DNA of 6,100 bases from Calditrichota bacterium (GTDB taxonomy: Bacteria > Zhuqueibacterota > Zhuqueibacteria > Zhuqueibacterales > Geothermadaptataceae), in assembly GCA_008501545.1 (NCBI GenBank), contig QQUM01000818.1, positions 1 through 6,100 of the forward strand, given 5' to 3'. The first letter of the stretch is position 1, and every line of letters begins with the position of its first letter. This document shows, piece after piece, positions 1-5,610 of this stretch. The notes below the pieces were generated by a model that was given only the letters and a program-made list of their open reading frames with translations, did not search any database and had not been told where the DNA came from. A program made the translations under genes and the position numbers.

Positions 1-35
1 AGGCGCTAAAAAAAACAAATTTATGAGGAAAAAAA

Positions 36-1238
36 GTGAAAAAAAGCCTGTATTTTGTACTCCTGTTCATTACTTCCGGTTTGTTTTGTAGTCAACAGCT
101 CTCCACAGCGATCACGGAGAATGGATCGCAGAAATCAGCGGTAAGTGATACATTATTCCATTTGAACATTCCTCCACGGCCGGAAAAAGCAACAGGCGGT
201 AACCGCATGGCGACCCGGCTTGCCAGTCAAAGTCTGAATAACCGCGAAAAAGCAATCATTCACGAAATTCGCAACGGCAATGTTCCTTCTTTTGCACGCA
301 AATTACGCTCGATCAAAATTAACCAGGATATTGGCACGAAAAGCTATGAACTTGAATTGTTTGCCTTATGTGATTACCTGGCGATCGGTTCTGATGAAGA
401 TTATCTGTACACACCGATGACACCTTCGGCTGCGCAGTTCATCGCTGACGAGCTTAACTGTACTTTGCCCACTTCGCGGCTTGTCAGTACTATTTACAAT
501 GCTGCAGAATTAAAACTGCGTCCGCAGCCGATACCGCCATCGAATCGAATGACAACAGTGCCGGTTTTTCGTGATCATACGGATTCCATTAAGCAGCAAA
601 TCATTTCGCTTGGTTTTGACCGTTCATCCGACAGCATCATCGGTGGAAACAAAAAAGATGTCATTATTTCCAATAAAATTTACAGCACCGACCGCAACTA
701 CGACCGTGTTGTGATTTACGGCTGGCACCGCGGCGTAAATGATCCCATTCAACCGGTGTACAACGGCCACAACGCGCAGTATGCCGATTATTCACACGGT
801 GTGCGATTGATTGCCAATCTCGCTTTTCTCAACGGGGATTCGGTTTATGTCACGGAGCTTATGCAGGACGCCCGGCTGTCGGCGCTGGTGAGCAGTGAGG
901 GGAAAATCACGATACCGTATTATCCTGCAAACGGTGTTTTTACCGGATTGCGCACACCGGAGATCGGCAATGAATTGGATTTTCAACTGCACCAGAATTT
1001 CCCCAATCCATTTAATCCAACCACGATAATTTATTATCAACTGGCAAAAGCGATGCCGGTTGATCTCAGTGTATATAATTTGTTGGGACAAAAAATCGCT
1101 ACATTGGTTGCGAAACCGCAGACAGCAGGAGATTATCAAGTTGCGTGGAATGCGTTCGATTTTCCCAGCGGAATGTATGTTTACAAACTTCGAACTGGGG
1201 CGCTTGAAGAAAAACGGACAATGCTTTTGGTCCGGTGA
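36..1238 (+). CDS. Secreted protein of unknown function with C-terminal T9SS type A-like sorting domain
   Basis: 400 aa, starting at a GTG with GAGGA six bases upstream (25-29). A signal peptide is visible: MKK followed by a hydrophobic run to about residue 17. The last ~85 residues (about 315-400) carry the QNFPNPFNPTT motif (320-330), then 'LSVYNLLGQKIATLV', a 'G-Y-x-V-x-W' stretch and 'SGMYVYKL', ending in basic 'KRTMLLVR'. This is the FlgD-Ig-like/T9SS type A sorting domain of FCB-group bacteria, which directs export across the outer membrane and is usually cleaved. The body (about 70-300) holds conserved-looking blocks: 'TPSAAQFIADELNCTLPTSRLV' split around residues 129-150, 'GGNKKDVIISNKI' (203-215), 'YGWHRG' (228-233), and a His/Asp-rich 'HNAQYADYSHGVRLI' (245-259). 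I recall similar blocks in uncharacterised proteins of distant bacteria but cannot name a function. H231, H245, D251 and H254 could form an active or metal site; this is speculation. No partner gene is visible nearby. Confidence 0.85.
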   Translation: MKKSLYFVLLFITSGLFCSQQLSTAITENGSQKSAVSDTLFHLNIPPRPEKATGGNRMATRLASQSLNNREKAIIHEIRNGNVPSFARKLRSIKINQDIGTKSYELELFALCDYLAIGSDEDYLYTPMTPSAAQFIADELNCTLPTSRLVSTIYNAAELKLRPQPIPPSNRMTTVPVFRDHTDSIKQQIISLGFDRSSDSIIGGNKKDVIISNKIYSTDRNYDRVVIYGWHRGVNDPIQPVYNGHNAQYADYSHGVRLIANLAFLNGDSVYVTELMQDARLSALVSSEGKITIPYYPANGVFTGLRTPEIGNELDFQLHQNFPNPFNPTTIIYYQLAKAMPVDLSVYNLLGQKIATLVAKPQTAGDYQVAWNAFDFPSGMYVYKLRTGALEEKRTMLLVR

Positions 1239-1280
1239 GTACACTGTCACACTTAAAAATGCAAGTCATTCAAAAGTATT

Positions 1281-1315
1281 ATTCCGCTGTGCTTTCCAGC
1301 AGAATACCGGAATCC
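1281..1315 (+). repeat. Degenerate palindromic repeat, copy 1
   Basis: The outer arms ATTCCG (1281-1286) and CGGAAT (1308-1313) are exact reverse complements. A nested, competing stem pairs 1280-1289 with 1297-1306 (nine of ten positions) around a TGCTTTC loop. The pattern ATTCCG, then TGCTTT, then CGGAATCC is shared, on the opposite strand, with 4480-4510 and more loosely with 1376-1410. This suggests one dispersed REP-like intergenic family. It is the most degenerate of the three, so the assignment is tentative. Confidence 0.45.
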
Positions 1316-1375
1316 TTCTGAGTTTTCTTTGCATTTTGATCATATTCGACCTAAAATTTATTGTAGTACGATGGG

Positions 1376-1410
1376 ATGCCGGTATTGCAAAAAACGCAAA
1401 CCGGCATGAC
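1376..1410 (-). repeat. Palindromic repeat / hairpin, copy 2
   Basis: ATGCCGGT (1376-1383) pairs perfectly with ACCGGCAT (1400-1407). After a single bulged A (1384), TTGC (1385-1388) pairs with GCAA (1396-1399), giving a 12-bp stem with a 7-base A-rich loop. Read on the minus strand it begins CGTCATGCCGG and ends CCGGCATCC, the same outline as the 4480-4510 copy. Only four T residues follow the stem on the + strand (GACGTTTT), so it may act as a weak transcription terminator for the upstream gene, but dispersed repeat is the better label. Confidence 0.6.
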
Positions 1411-1517
1411 GTTTTATGAACCAAAATCACAAATGAAACTTTGACATAGTAGTAGAATTTGAATGGGATATATCCATCTATGTCGTAGATTTTTCAATTG
1501 CAAATCCCGGAGGCAAA

Positions 1518-1913
1518 ATGGAATCATTAAAACGCAAAATCAATTTTACTATTTTATTCATGCTTATCTTGGCGGTACTACTGAATTCATGCAGCTCATG
1601 GAACGTGTTAAAACAGGATTCTCTCAGGAAGATCGAGAAAAAACCCATTACACAGATTCGCCTGAAAAATGGTGAAAAAATTGAAACCAGAAATTACTAT
1701 TTTGTGAATGACACACTTGTAATAAAAACATCAAAATCACTCTTTTACTCAGGTAATGAGCGACGGATTGCACCAGATGAAATTAAGCAGATGCGTGTTT
1801 TAGAAATTGATTGGGGAGAAACAGCTGTGCTTTTCGTTGTGAGTGCATTTGTGACTGCTGCACTTATTGGAATGTCTGCCGGACTCGGAGAGGGAATTGG
1901 AAGTATAAAATAA
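1518..1913 (+). CDS. Small lipoprotein with glycine-rich hydrophobic C-terminus, function unknown
   Basis: 131 aa, with GGAGG (1509-1513) four bases before the ATG. The N-terminus is a lipoprotein signal: basic 'KRK', a hydrophobic stretch (10-22), then L-N-S-C with the lipidated cysteine at residue 25. Asn at -2 is slightly atypical for a lipobox. Residues 45-98 look like a small beta-rich domain: 'ITQIRLKNGEKIETRNYYFVND' split over 44-65, then 'RRIAPDEIKQMRVLEI' (82-97). This is reminiscent of short SH3- or Sm-like barrels with a 'strand-LKNGE-strand' start, but that is only a resemblance. Residues about 102-121 are hydrophobic and run into a Gly-rich tail (G118, G122, G124, G126, G128), like a glycine-zipper membrane segment. 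A protein tethered by a lipid at one end and a membrane segment at the other is plausible. No operon partner is evident; 138 bp and a strong promoter separate it from the regulator gene. Confidence 0.8.
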   Translation: MESLKRKINFTILFMLILAVLLNSCSSWNVLKQDSLRKIEKKPITQIRLKNGEKIETRNYYFVNDTLVIKTSKSLFYSGNERRIAPDEIKQMRVLEIDWGETAVLFVVSAFVTAALIGMSAGLGEGIGSIK

Positions 1914-1979
1914 AACAATGCGTTTGTGGATAATGTAAAGCTATACGGTATCATTATTTCAGATTTTTCGTTTATTCAC

Positions 1980-2008
1980 TTGACAAGCTGAAACAAATAT
2001 TCTATATT
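1980..2008 (+). promoter_or_regulatory. Near-consensus sigma70-type promoter for the TetR gene
   Basis: TTGACA at 1980-1985 and TATATT at 2003-2008 are separated by exactly 17 bp, so the -35 is perfect and the -10 matches at five of six positions. Transcription would start around 2014-2016, about 36 bases before the ATG. The 13-bp operator at 2022-2034 lies just downstream of this start, where a bound repressor would block initiation or early elongation. Confidence 0.75.
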
Positions 2009-2021
2009 CGCGTCCATCAAC

Positions 2022-2034
2022 TGACTTATAGTCA
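2022..2034. promoter_or_regulatory. Palindromic operator 1, upstream of the TetR gene
   Basis: TGACT-TAT-AGTCA is a perfect 5+3+5 inverted repeat immediately after the predicted transcription start and 17 bases before the regulator's ATG. A second copy, differing at one spacer base, sits before the TolC-family gene (2706-2718). Two copies of a 13-bp palindrome in the two control regions flanking a TetR gene are the typical pattern of a TetR operator. Binding is inferred, not shown. Confidence 0.7.
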
Positions 2035-2051
2035 TATAAAGGAATCTGGTC

Positions 2052-2687
2052 ATGGGAATTGCCGAACGCAAAGAGCGGGAACGAGAACAGAAACGAAACG
2101 ATATTATCGATGCAGCGGAACGGTTGTTTTTCAGCAAAGGATTTGGGAATACAACCATGGATGAGGTTGCCAAAGAAGCTGAGTTCAGTAAAGGAACATT
2201 GTATCTCTATTTTAAAAGCAAGGAAGATTTGTATCTGGCCATTACGATCCGCGGCCTTGCTTTGCTGGAAGAATCCTTTCGCAAGGCCATCCAGATCGGG
2301 CGCACAGGGCTGGAAAAGGTAAAAAATATTGGAGAAGCTTACCTTGAATTTGCTTCAAAATATCCGGATTACTTCAATGCGATGATATATTACGAGTCCA
2401 ATGAACTGGACCTGCAAGATGCTGAAAGCAATGCCCAGGCGTGTGAAATGCAAGGCATGAAAACGTTGCAAGTTGTCGTAGAAGCCGTCATGATCGGTAT
2501 GCAAGATGGATCAATTCGTGATGATTTGGATCCGATGCTTGTGGCGACAGTCCTGTGGGGAAACAGTACCGGCATTATTACTATTACAACCTTGAGGGGA
2601 GAACATCTCAGGGAACAGCACGGGATGAATATAGAAGATGTTGTTGCGACATCCTTTGAAATGACGATGCGGGCATTACAAAAGTAA
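2052..2687 (+). CDS. TetR/AcrR-family transcriptional regulator of the adjacent efflux genes
   Basis: 211 aa, the usual length for the family. The ATG is preceded by AAAGGAA (2038-2044). A strongly basic tail (residues 6-15) leads into the TetR N-terminal DNA-binding domain at about 16-62: 'IIDAAERLFFSKGF' (18-31), helix 2 'TTMDEVAKEA' (34-43), and the recognition helix in 'FSKGTLYLYFKSKEDLY' (45-61), a near-textbook match. The rest (about 65-211) is a helical ligand-binding and dimerisation domain, which diverges among TetR proteins and does not reveal the ligand. By family behaviour it is a dimeric repressor released by a small molecule, often a substrate of the pump it controls. It lies 56 bp before the TolC-family gene, and the palindrome TGACTTRTAGTCA precedes both genes, so autorepression plus repression of the efflux genes is the likely role. 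Confidence 0.93.
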   Translation: MGIAERKEREREQKRNDIIDAAERLFFSKGFGNTTMDEVAKEAEFSKGTLYLYFKSKEDLYLAITIRGLALLEESFRKAIQIGRTGLEKVKNIGEAYLEFASKYPDYFNAMIYYESNELDLQDAESNAQACEMQGMKTLQVVVEAVMIGMQDGSIRDDLDPMLVATVLWGNSTGIITITTLRGEHLREQHGMNIEDVVATSFEMTMRALQK

Positions 2688-2705
2688 ATTTTTTTGCCCA
2701 GTAAA

Positions 2706-2718
2706 TGACTTGTAGTCA
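2706..2718. promoter_or_regulatory. Palindromic operator 2, upstream of the TolC-family gene
   Basis: TGACT-TGT-AGTCA is a perfect 5+3+5 inverted repeat matching the 2022-2034 site at 12 of 13 bases. It lies in the 56-bp gap between the regulator and the channel gene, just ahead of an AT-rich TATATA (2722-2727) that could be a -10. A bound repressor here would cover the -35/spacer region. No good -35 hexamer is visible, so the promoter itself is uncertain, and the gene may also be read through from the regulator's promoter. Confidence 0.7.
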
Positions 2719-2721
2719 CAA

Positions 2722-2727
2722 TATATA
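2722..2727 (+). promoter_or_regulatory. Possible -10 element for the TolC-family gene
   Basis: TATATA lies four bases downstream of the second operator. It would place transcription start near 2734, leaving a leader of only about ten bases before the ATG at 2744 and barely including the GGAG ribosome site. The expected -35 position (around 2699-2704) has no match to TTGACA. The placement against the operator makes it plausible, but the evidence is thin. Confidence 0.3.
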
Positions 2728-2734
2728 TGCTAGT

Positions 2735-2738
2735 GGAG
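2735..2738 (+). promoter_or_regulatory. Shine-Dalgarno site that fixes the TolC-family start
   Basis: GGAG lies five bases before the ATG at 2744 and eight before a second in-frame ATG at 2747. The farther upstream in-frame ATG at 2705 overlaps the operator palindrome, has no ribosome site, and would put 13 polar residues before the signal peptide, so it is rejected as the start. Confidence 0.75.
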
Positions 2739-2743
2739 TAAGT

Positions 2744-4129
2744 ATGATGAATTTTAAATTTGTTATCCCGATTTTGTTTTTCTCTCTGCAAAGTTATGCT
2801 GCCGGAAGCGCTGATGAGGCGATACTCGAGGACTATATTCAGGAAGGCGTGAAAAACAATCTCGCATTAAAACAAAAACGCTTTCAATATGAACAAGCCG
2901 TTTCCGCCCTGGATGAAGCCAAGCGACTATTTTTGCCCTCAATATCCGTCGAGGCGCGCTATTCGCAGGCGGGCGGGGGAAGGGAGATCGAGTTCCCTGT
3001 TGGTGATTTGATGAATCCGGTATACAGCACATTAAATCAGTTGCTGGTCGCTCACGGCGATCCTTCGACGCCGTTTCCGCAAATTCCCAACGAAGTGATT
3101 CCTTTTCTGCGTGAAAAAGAGCACGAAACAAAGATTCGGACGGTTCTGCCGTTGCTGCAACCGGCGCTGTTTTACAACTATTCCATCAAAAATGCGCTTG
3201 CCGATGTGAATGAAGCAGCGATGGAATCTTACAAAAACACGCTGGTGGCAGAAATCAAAAATGCCTACTACAAATATTTGCAAACCAACCAGTTGGTTAA
3301 ACTTTTTAACGAGACGACAACCCTGTTGGATGAGAACATCCGTGTCAGTGAGGTGCTCTTTGATAACCAGATGGTGACGAAAGATGTCGTCTACCGGGCA
3401 CAGGCAGAAAAGCTCGATGTCGCTCAGCAATTGTCCGATGCCCGGAAAAAAAATACGCTGGCACTATCCTATTTTAATTTTCTGCTCAACAGGCCATTAC
3501 AAACTTCCATTCGAATCTCGGATTCTGTATTTCGTAATCAAAATCCGGCGCTCACCACGGAAAAGGCTGAGCAGATGGCGCTGCAAAACAGGCAGGAAAT
3601 TGTGCAGTTGCGTCATGCTATTTCTGCTGCCCAGGGCAATTACAATTTAGCGAAGAGCCAGTTTTATCCGGGATTGAGCCTGGTTGTCGACTATGGATAT
3701 CAGGGGGAAAAATACAGTTTTACTGAAAAAGATGACTACTGGATGGCCTCGCTTGTTTTGTCGTGGAATTTGTTCAATGGCTTTCAGGATCAGGCAAAAA
3801 AGGAGCAGGCCAGCCTGGCAAAGCAGCAGTTGCAAGCCCGGCATCACGAGTTGCAAAACCAAATTCGAATGCAGGTAAAGGATGCTTTGCTCACACTGAA
3901 GGTCTCCCGGGAAATCTTGCAAAGCGCCGCCGAACAGGAAAAATATGCCAGTGAATCGTTCAAAATAATTGCCAGGAAATATGAGCAGGGCATGGCCAAT
4001 CACCTCGAATATCTCGATGCCCGCGTCACCATGACCAATGCGAAAATAAACAAAATAATTAAGCAATATGATTTCATGATTGGTGTAGCAGAATTCGAAA
4101 AAACGGTAAATAGCGCAGTTCATAATTAA
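2744..4129 (+). CDS. TolC-family outer-membrane efflux channel (OEP family)
   Basis: 461 aa from the chosen ATG, typical for the family. Residues 1-19 are a signal peptide ending S-Y-A before 'AGSADEA'. Two outer-membrane efflux protein repeats follow. The first (about 24-250) contains 'NNLALKQKRFQYEQAVSAL' (38-56) and 'AKRLFLPSISVEARY' (59-73). The second (about 270-455) contains 'NRQEIVQLRHAISAAQGNY' (282-300), 'AKSQFYPGLSLVVDYGY' (303-319) and the C-terminal 'YEQGMANHLEYLDAR' (413-427). Long alpha-helical stretches between them match the periplasmic tunnel. The protein would trimerise into an outer-membrane beta-barrel with a periplasmic helical tunnel and dock with the adaptor encoded at 4555. 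A segment of about 45 residues after the first beta strand (about 76-125, rich in Pro and Gly) is probably a barrel loop. Expression is probably controlled by the TetR protein through the operator at 2706-2718. Confidence 0.92.
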   Translation: MMNFKFVIPILFFSLQSYAAGSADEAILEDYIQEGVKNNLALKQKRFQYEQAVSALDEAKRLFLPSISVEARYSQAGGGREIEFPVGDLMNPVYSTLNQLLVAHGDPSTPFPQIPNEVIPFLREKEHETKIRTVLPLLQPALFYNYSIKNALADVNEAAMESYKNTLVAEIKNAYYKYLQTNQLVKLFNETTTLLDENIRVSEVLFDNQMVTKDVVYRAQAEKLDVAQQLSDARKKNTLALSYFNFLLNRPLQTSIRISDSVFRNQNPALTTEKAEQMALQNRQEIVQLRHAISAAQGNYNLAKSQFYPGLSLVVDYGYQGEKYSFTEKDDYWMASLVLSWNLFNGFQDQAKKEQASLAKQQLQARHHELQNQIRMQVKDALLTLKVSREILQSAAEQEKYASESFKIIARKYEQGMANHLEYLDARVTMTNAKINKIIKQYDFMIGVAEFEKTVNSAVHN

Positions 4130-4221
4130 TGTCTAGAAAATTCAGTCATACGTCATTTCAACATGATTTTAGCGTATGTGCGTCAAGTTAAGAGATACAT
4201 AAATATGGATAACTCAAAGAT

Positions 4222-4346
4222 ATCCCGAGTAGCATCCCGAGTATCCCGCCTGCTTTTGAGGTGGGATGTATCGAGGGGTGCGAGTTTTGGATACACCACC
4301 GCACCCTTCGATACGCTCCGCGAAAAGCGGCGGAGCTACTCAGGAT
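4222..4346. repeat. Cloverleaf-like inverted-repeat element
   Basis: A closing stem pairs 4222-4233 with 4335-4346 (11 of 12 positions; one C-A mismatch). Inside it three hairpins follow in a row. Hairpin 1 is 4243-4251 with 4259-4267 (one G-U). Hairpin 2 is 4268-4282 with 4300-4314 (15 bp, one G-U, 17-base loop). Hairpin 3 is 4315-4321 with 4330-4336, sharing its last two bases with the closing stem. The 5' edge carries a direct repeat: ATCCCGAGTA occurs at 4222-4231 and 4234-4243. The wording 'CTTCGATACGCTCCGC' with 'GCTACTCAGGAT' resembles intergenic repeats I recall from several bacterial genomes, but I cannot check copy number. It may be a mobile REP/MITE-like unit, an RNA structure that tunes downstream expression, or both. 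Confidence 0.6.
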
Positions 4347-4369
4347 GCTCCGTATTGTCGAAATGCTCG

Positions 4370-4397
4370 TTCGAAACAGGCTAATCGATAGTATAAT
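4370..4397 (+). promoter_or_regulatory. Candidate promoter for the adaptor-pump pair
   Basis: A perfect TATAAT (4392-4397) lies just past the cloverleaf-like element. The hexamer 16 bp upstream is TTCGAA (4370-4375), which matches TTGACA at only three positions. A start near 4404 would give a leader of about 150 bases. The -10 is strong by itself, but single hexamers occur by chance in AT-rich gaps. Confidence 0.3.
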
Positions 4398-4479
4398 TGG
4401 ACTCAAAACTAGCCATTATGCACATTTTAAAGCTTGGCAGTCTACTAACGGAAATCGAAAAGAATTTTTAATAAAGAAT

Positions 4480-4510
4480 GGATTCCGTCTAAAAGCATGA
4501 CGGAATGACG
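4480..4510 (-). repeat. Palindromic repeat, copy 3
   Basis: ATTCCGTC (4482-4489) pairs perfectly with GACGGAAT (4499-4506) around a nine-base loop. On the minus strand it begins CGTCATTCCGTC and ends GACGGAATCC, with a GCTTTT loop core, like the copy at 1376-1410 and the degenerate one at 1281-1315. The form (CGTCATTCC...GGAATCC) is a common layout of short dispersed bacterial palindromes. It sits 45 bp before the adaptor ATG, so it would be in the mRNA leader; no T-tract follows it. Confidence 0.6.
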
Positions 4511-4554
4511 AAAATCTTAAATTTTAAATTAGTCAGCCATCAATTGGAGTCATC

Positions 4555-5610
4555 ATGAAAAAGTATATCCTTCTTTCACTTGTAATCGTGGTCGCCGTAG
4601 CGACCATCGCTGTATCTAAATCACAGCCTGAAAAAAAGCAGACGCAAAAATTCAAGTATGTCACTGCTGAAGAAATTAAAACCGAAGAAATCCGCCTGAT
4701 TATCAGAACCAGCGGTGTGTTGAGCGCTCGCGATGAAGTCTTGTTGTCGTTTAAAACCGGTGGCATCATCAAAAAAGTCTTGGTGGAAAGCGGTGCGCAA
4801 GTGAAAAAAGGCCAGCTGCTCGCACAACTGGATCTGGCCGAAATTTCTGCGCAACGGGCACAAGCCGAAAGCGGTTTGGAAAAAGCCAGGCGCGACTATA
4901 AACGCGTTGAAAATCTCTTCAAAGAAAATGTTGCAACGCTGGAAATGAAACAGAATGCCCAAACTGCGGTCGATGTCGCAGCCTCGAATTTAAAGATTGC
5001 TTCTTTTAACGAAAAGCATTCAAAAATTTATGCACCGGCGAATGGGAAAGTGCTGCACCGTTTTGCAGAAGCCGGTGAATTAACTTCGCCTGGCAGGCCG
5101 GTCCTGGCATTCGGCAACACCGGCGCTGCCTTCGTGCTGAAGGTCGGGCTGACCGATCGCGACATGATACGCGTGCAAACCGGTGATAGCGCCCGCGTCT
5201 TTTTCGATGCCATACCATCCAAACATTTCTCCGCCACTGTGAAAAACATTGCAGCCGCAGCGACACCGGGCAGCGGCACATTCGAAGCCGAACTTCAGCT
5301 TGAAAATAATGGGGCAACACTGTTCTCGGGATTTGTTGGCAAGGCCACTATTTTTCCAAAAAGCAGCGGACATTTCAAAACCATTCCATTTGATGCAATG
5401 CAGGAAGCAAATGGAAAAACGGGTGCCGTGTTTGTCATTAAGAAGAGCCAAATTGTTGAAAAGCGGTCCATACAAATTGCCCACATCCTCGATGATCGCG
5501 TTGCCATTTTTTCTGGTCTTGAGGACGCGACGCAAGTCGTCATCGAAGGCAGCGCGTACTTGCGCGATGGGGATAACATTCGCATCGCAAAGAAGGACGA
5601 TAAGATATGA
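4555..5610 (+). CDS. RND efflux periplasmic adaptor (membrane fusion protein, HlyD/AcrA-like)
   Basis: 351 aa, with GGAG (4546-4549) five bases before the ATG. An N-terminal hydrophobic segment (residues 4-20) after MKK is a signal peptide or membrane anchor; no lipobox cysteine is present, so this is not a lipidated AcrA type. The domain order is that of the family. The first half of the lipoyl-like domain is about 59-95 ('LSFKTGGIIKKVLVESGAQVKKGQLLAQLD', split over 64-93). A short alpha-helical hairpin follows (about 96-150). The second lipoyl half is 155-190 ('IYAPANGKVLHRFAEAGE', 158-175). A beta-barrel (about 190-270) and a membrane-proximal domain (about 272-345, 'IPFDAM' at 277-282) complete it. 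It would bridge the inner-membrane pump encoded immediately downstream and the TolC-family channel. Its stop overlaps the pump start (ATGA), so the two are translationally coupled. Confidence 0.93.
   Translation: MKKYILLSLVIVVAVATIAVSKSQPEKKQTQKFKYVTAEEIKTEEIRLIIRTSGVLSARDEVLLSFKTGGIIKKVLVESGAQVKKGQLLAQLDLAEISAQRAQAESGLEKARRDYKRVENLFKENVATLEMKQNAQTAVDVAASNLKIASFNEKHSKIYAPANGKVLHRFAEAGELTSPGRPVLAFGNTGAAFVLKVGLTDRDMIRVQTGDSARVFFDAIPSKHFSATVKNIAAAATPGSGTFEAELQLENNGATLFSGFVGKATIFPKSSGHFKTIPFDAMQEANGKTGAVFVIKKSQIVEKRSIQIAHILDDRVAIFSGLEDATQVVIEGSAYLRDGDNIRIAKKDDKI

Larger units (their letters stand above)
1239..1517. other. Gene-free intergenic stretch with two palindromic repeats
   Basis: These 279 bases separate the secreted-protein gene from the lipoprotein gene. 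I see no convincing coding frame; open frames here lack a Shine-Dalgarno site and read through palindromes. It holds two degenerate inverted repeats (1281-1315 and 1376-1410) and a perfect 10-bp palindrome GGATATATCC (1466-1475). There is also an exact TTGACA (1441-1446), but with no good -10 hexamer at 16-18 bp, so a promoter for the lipoprotein gene is likely in this region but not pinned. Either hairpin could end transcription of the upstream gene, but neither has a proper downstream T-tract. Confidence 0.6.
4130..4554. other. 425-bp gap inside the efflux cluster, non-coding and structured
   Basis: Unlike the tight coupling usual in RND operons, this gap splits the channel gene from the adaptor gene. 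It holds a small inverted repeat CATACG/CGTATG (4147-4152 and 4173-4178), the cloverleaf-like element (4222-4346), a TATAAT (4392-4397), and a palindromic repeat (4480-4510). Open frames across it are short, lack ribosome sites and pass through the inverted repeats, so I do not call genes. Two AGTCA half-operators (4531-4535 and 4548-4552) lie just before the adaptor start, but not as a palindrome. Confidence 0.6.

Noticed and set aside
1..35. An upstream promoter or gene end before the secreted-protein gene
   Set aside because: Only 35 AT-rich bases are available; nothing beyond the ribosome site can be supported.
1060..1419. A 119-codon + strand frame overlapping the end of the secreted-protein gene
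   Set aside because: Its first half is a shifted reading of the sorting domain and its second half crosses two palindromic repeats; no ribosome site.
1441..1474. Promoter TTGACA with TATATC for the lipoprotein gene
   Set aside because: The hexamers are 22 bp apart and no good -10 lies at 16-18 bp, so I did not call it as a promoter.
2685..2697. T-run after the TetR stop codon as a rho-independent terminator
   Set aside because: Seven Ts follow the stop, but there is no GC-rich hairpin directly before them.
4222..4243. CRISPR-like direct repeats (ATCCCGAGTA twice)
   Set aside because: Only two 10-base copies two bases apart, with no spacers; better read as part of the inverted-repeat element.
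4222..4346. A tRNA gene, given the cloverleaf-like pairing
   Set aside because: At 125 bases it is too long, the stems do not match tRNA arm lengths, and I see no T-arm GTTCGANNC in the right place or CCA-adjacent acceptor stem.
4163..4500. Short open frames of 72-79 codons on both strands in the gap between channel and adaptor genes
   Set aside because: They run through the inverted repeats, lack Shine-Dalgarno sites and give low-complexity Arg/Ser-rich products; the frames are explained by the repeat sequence.
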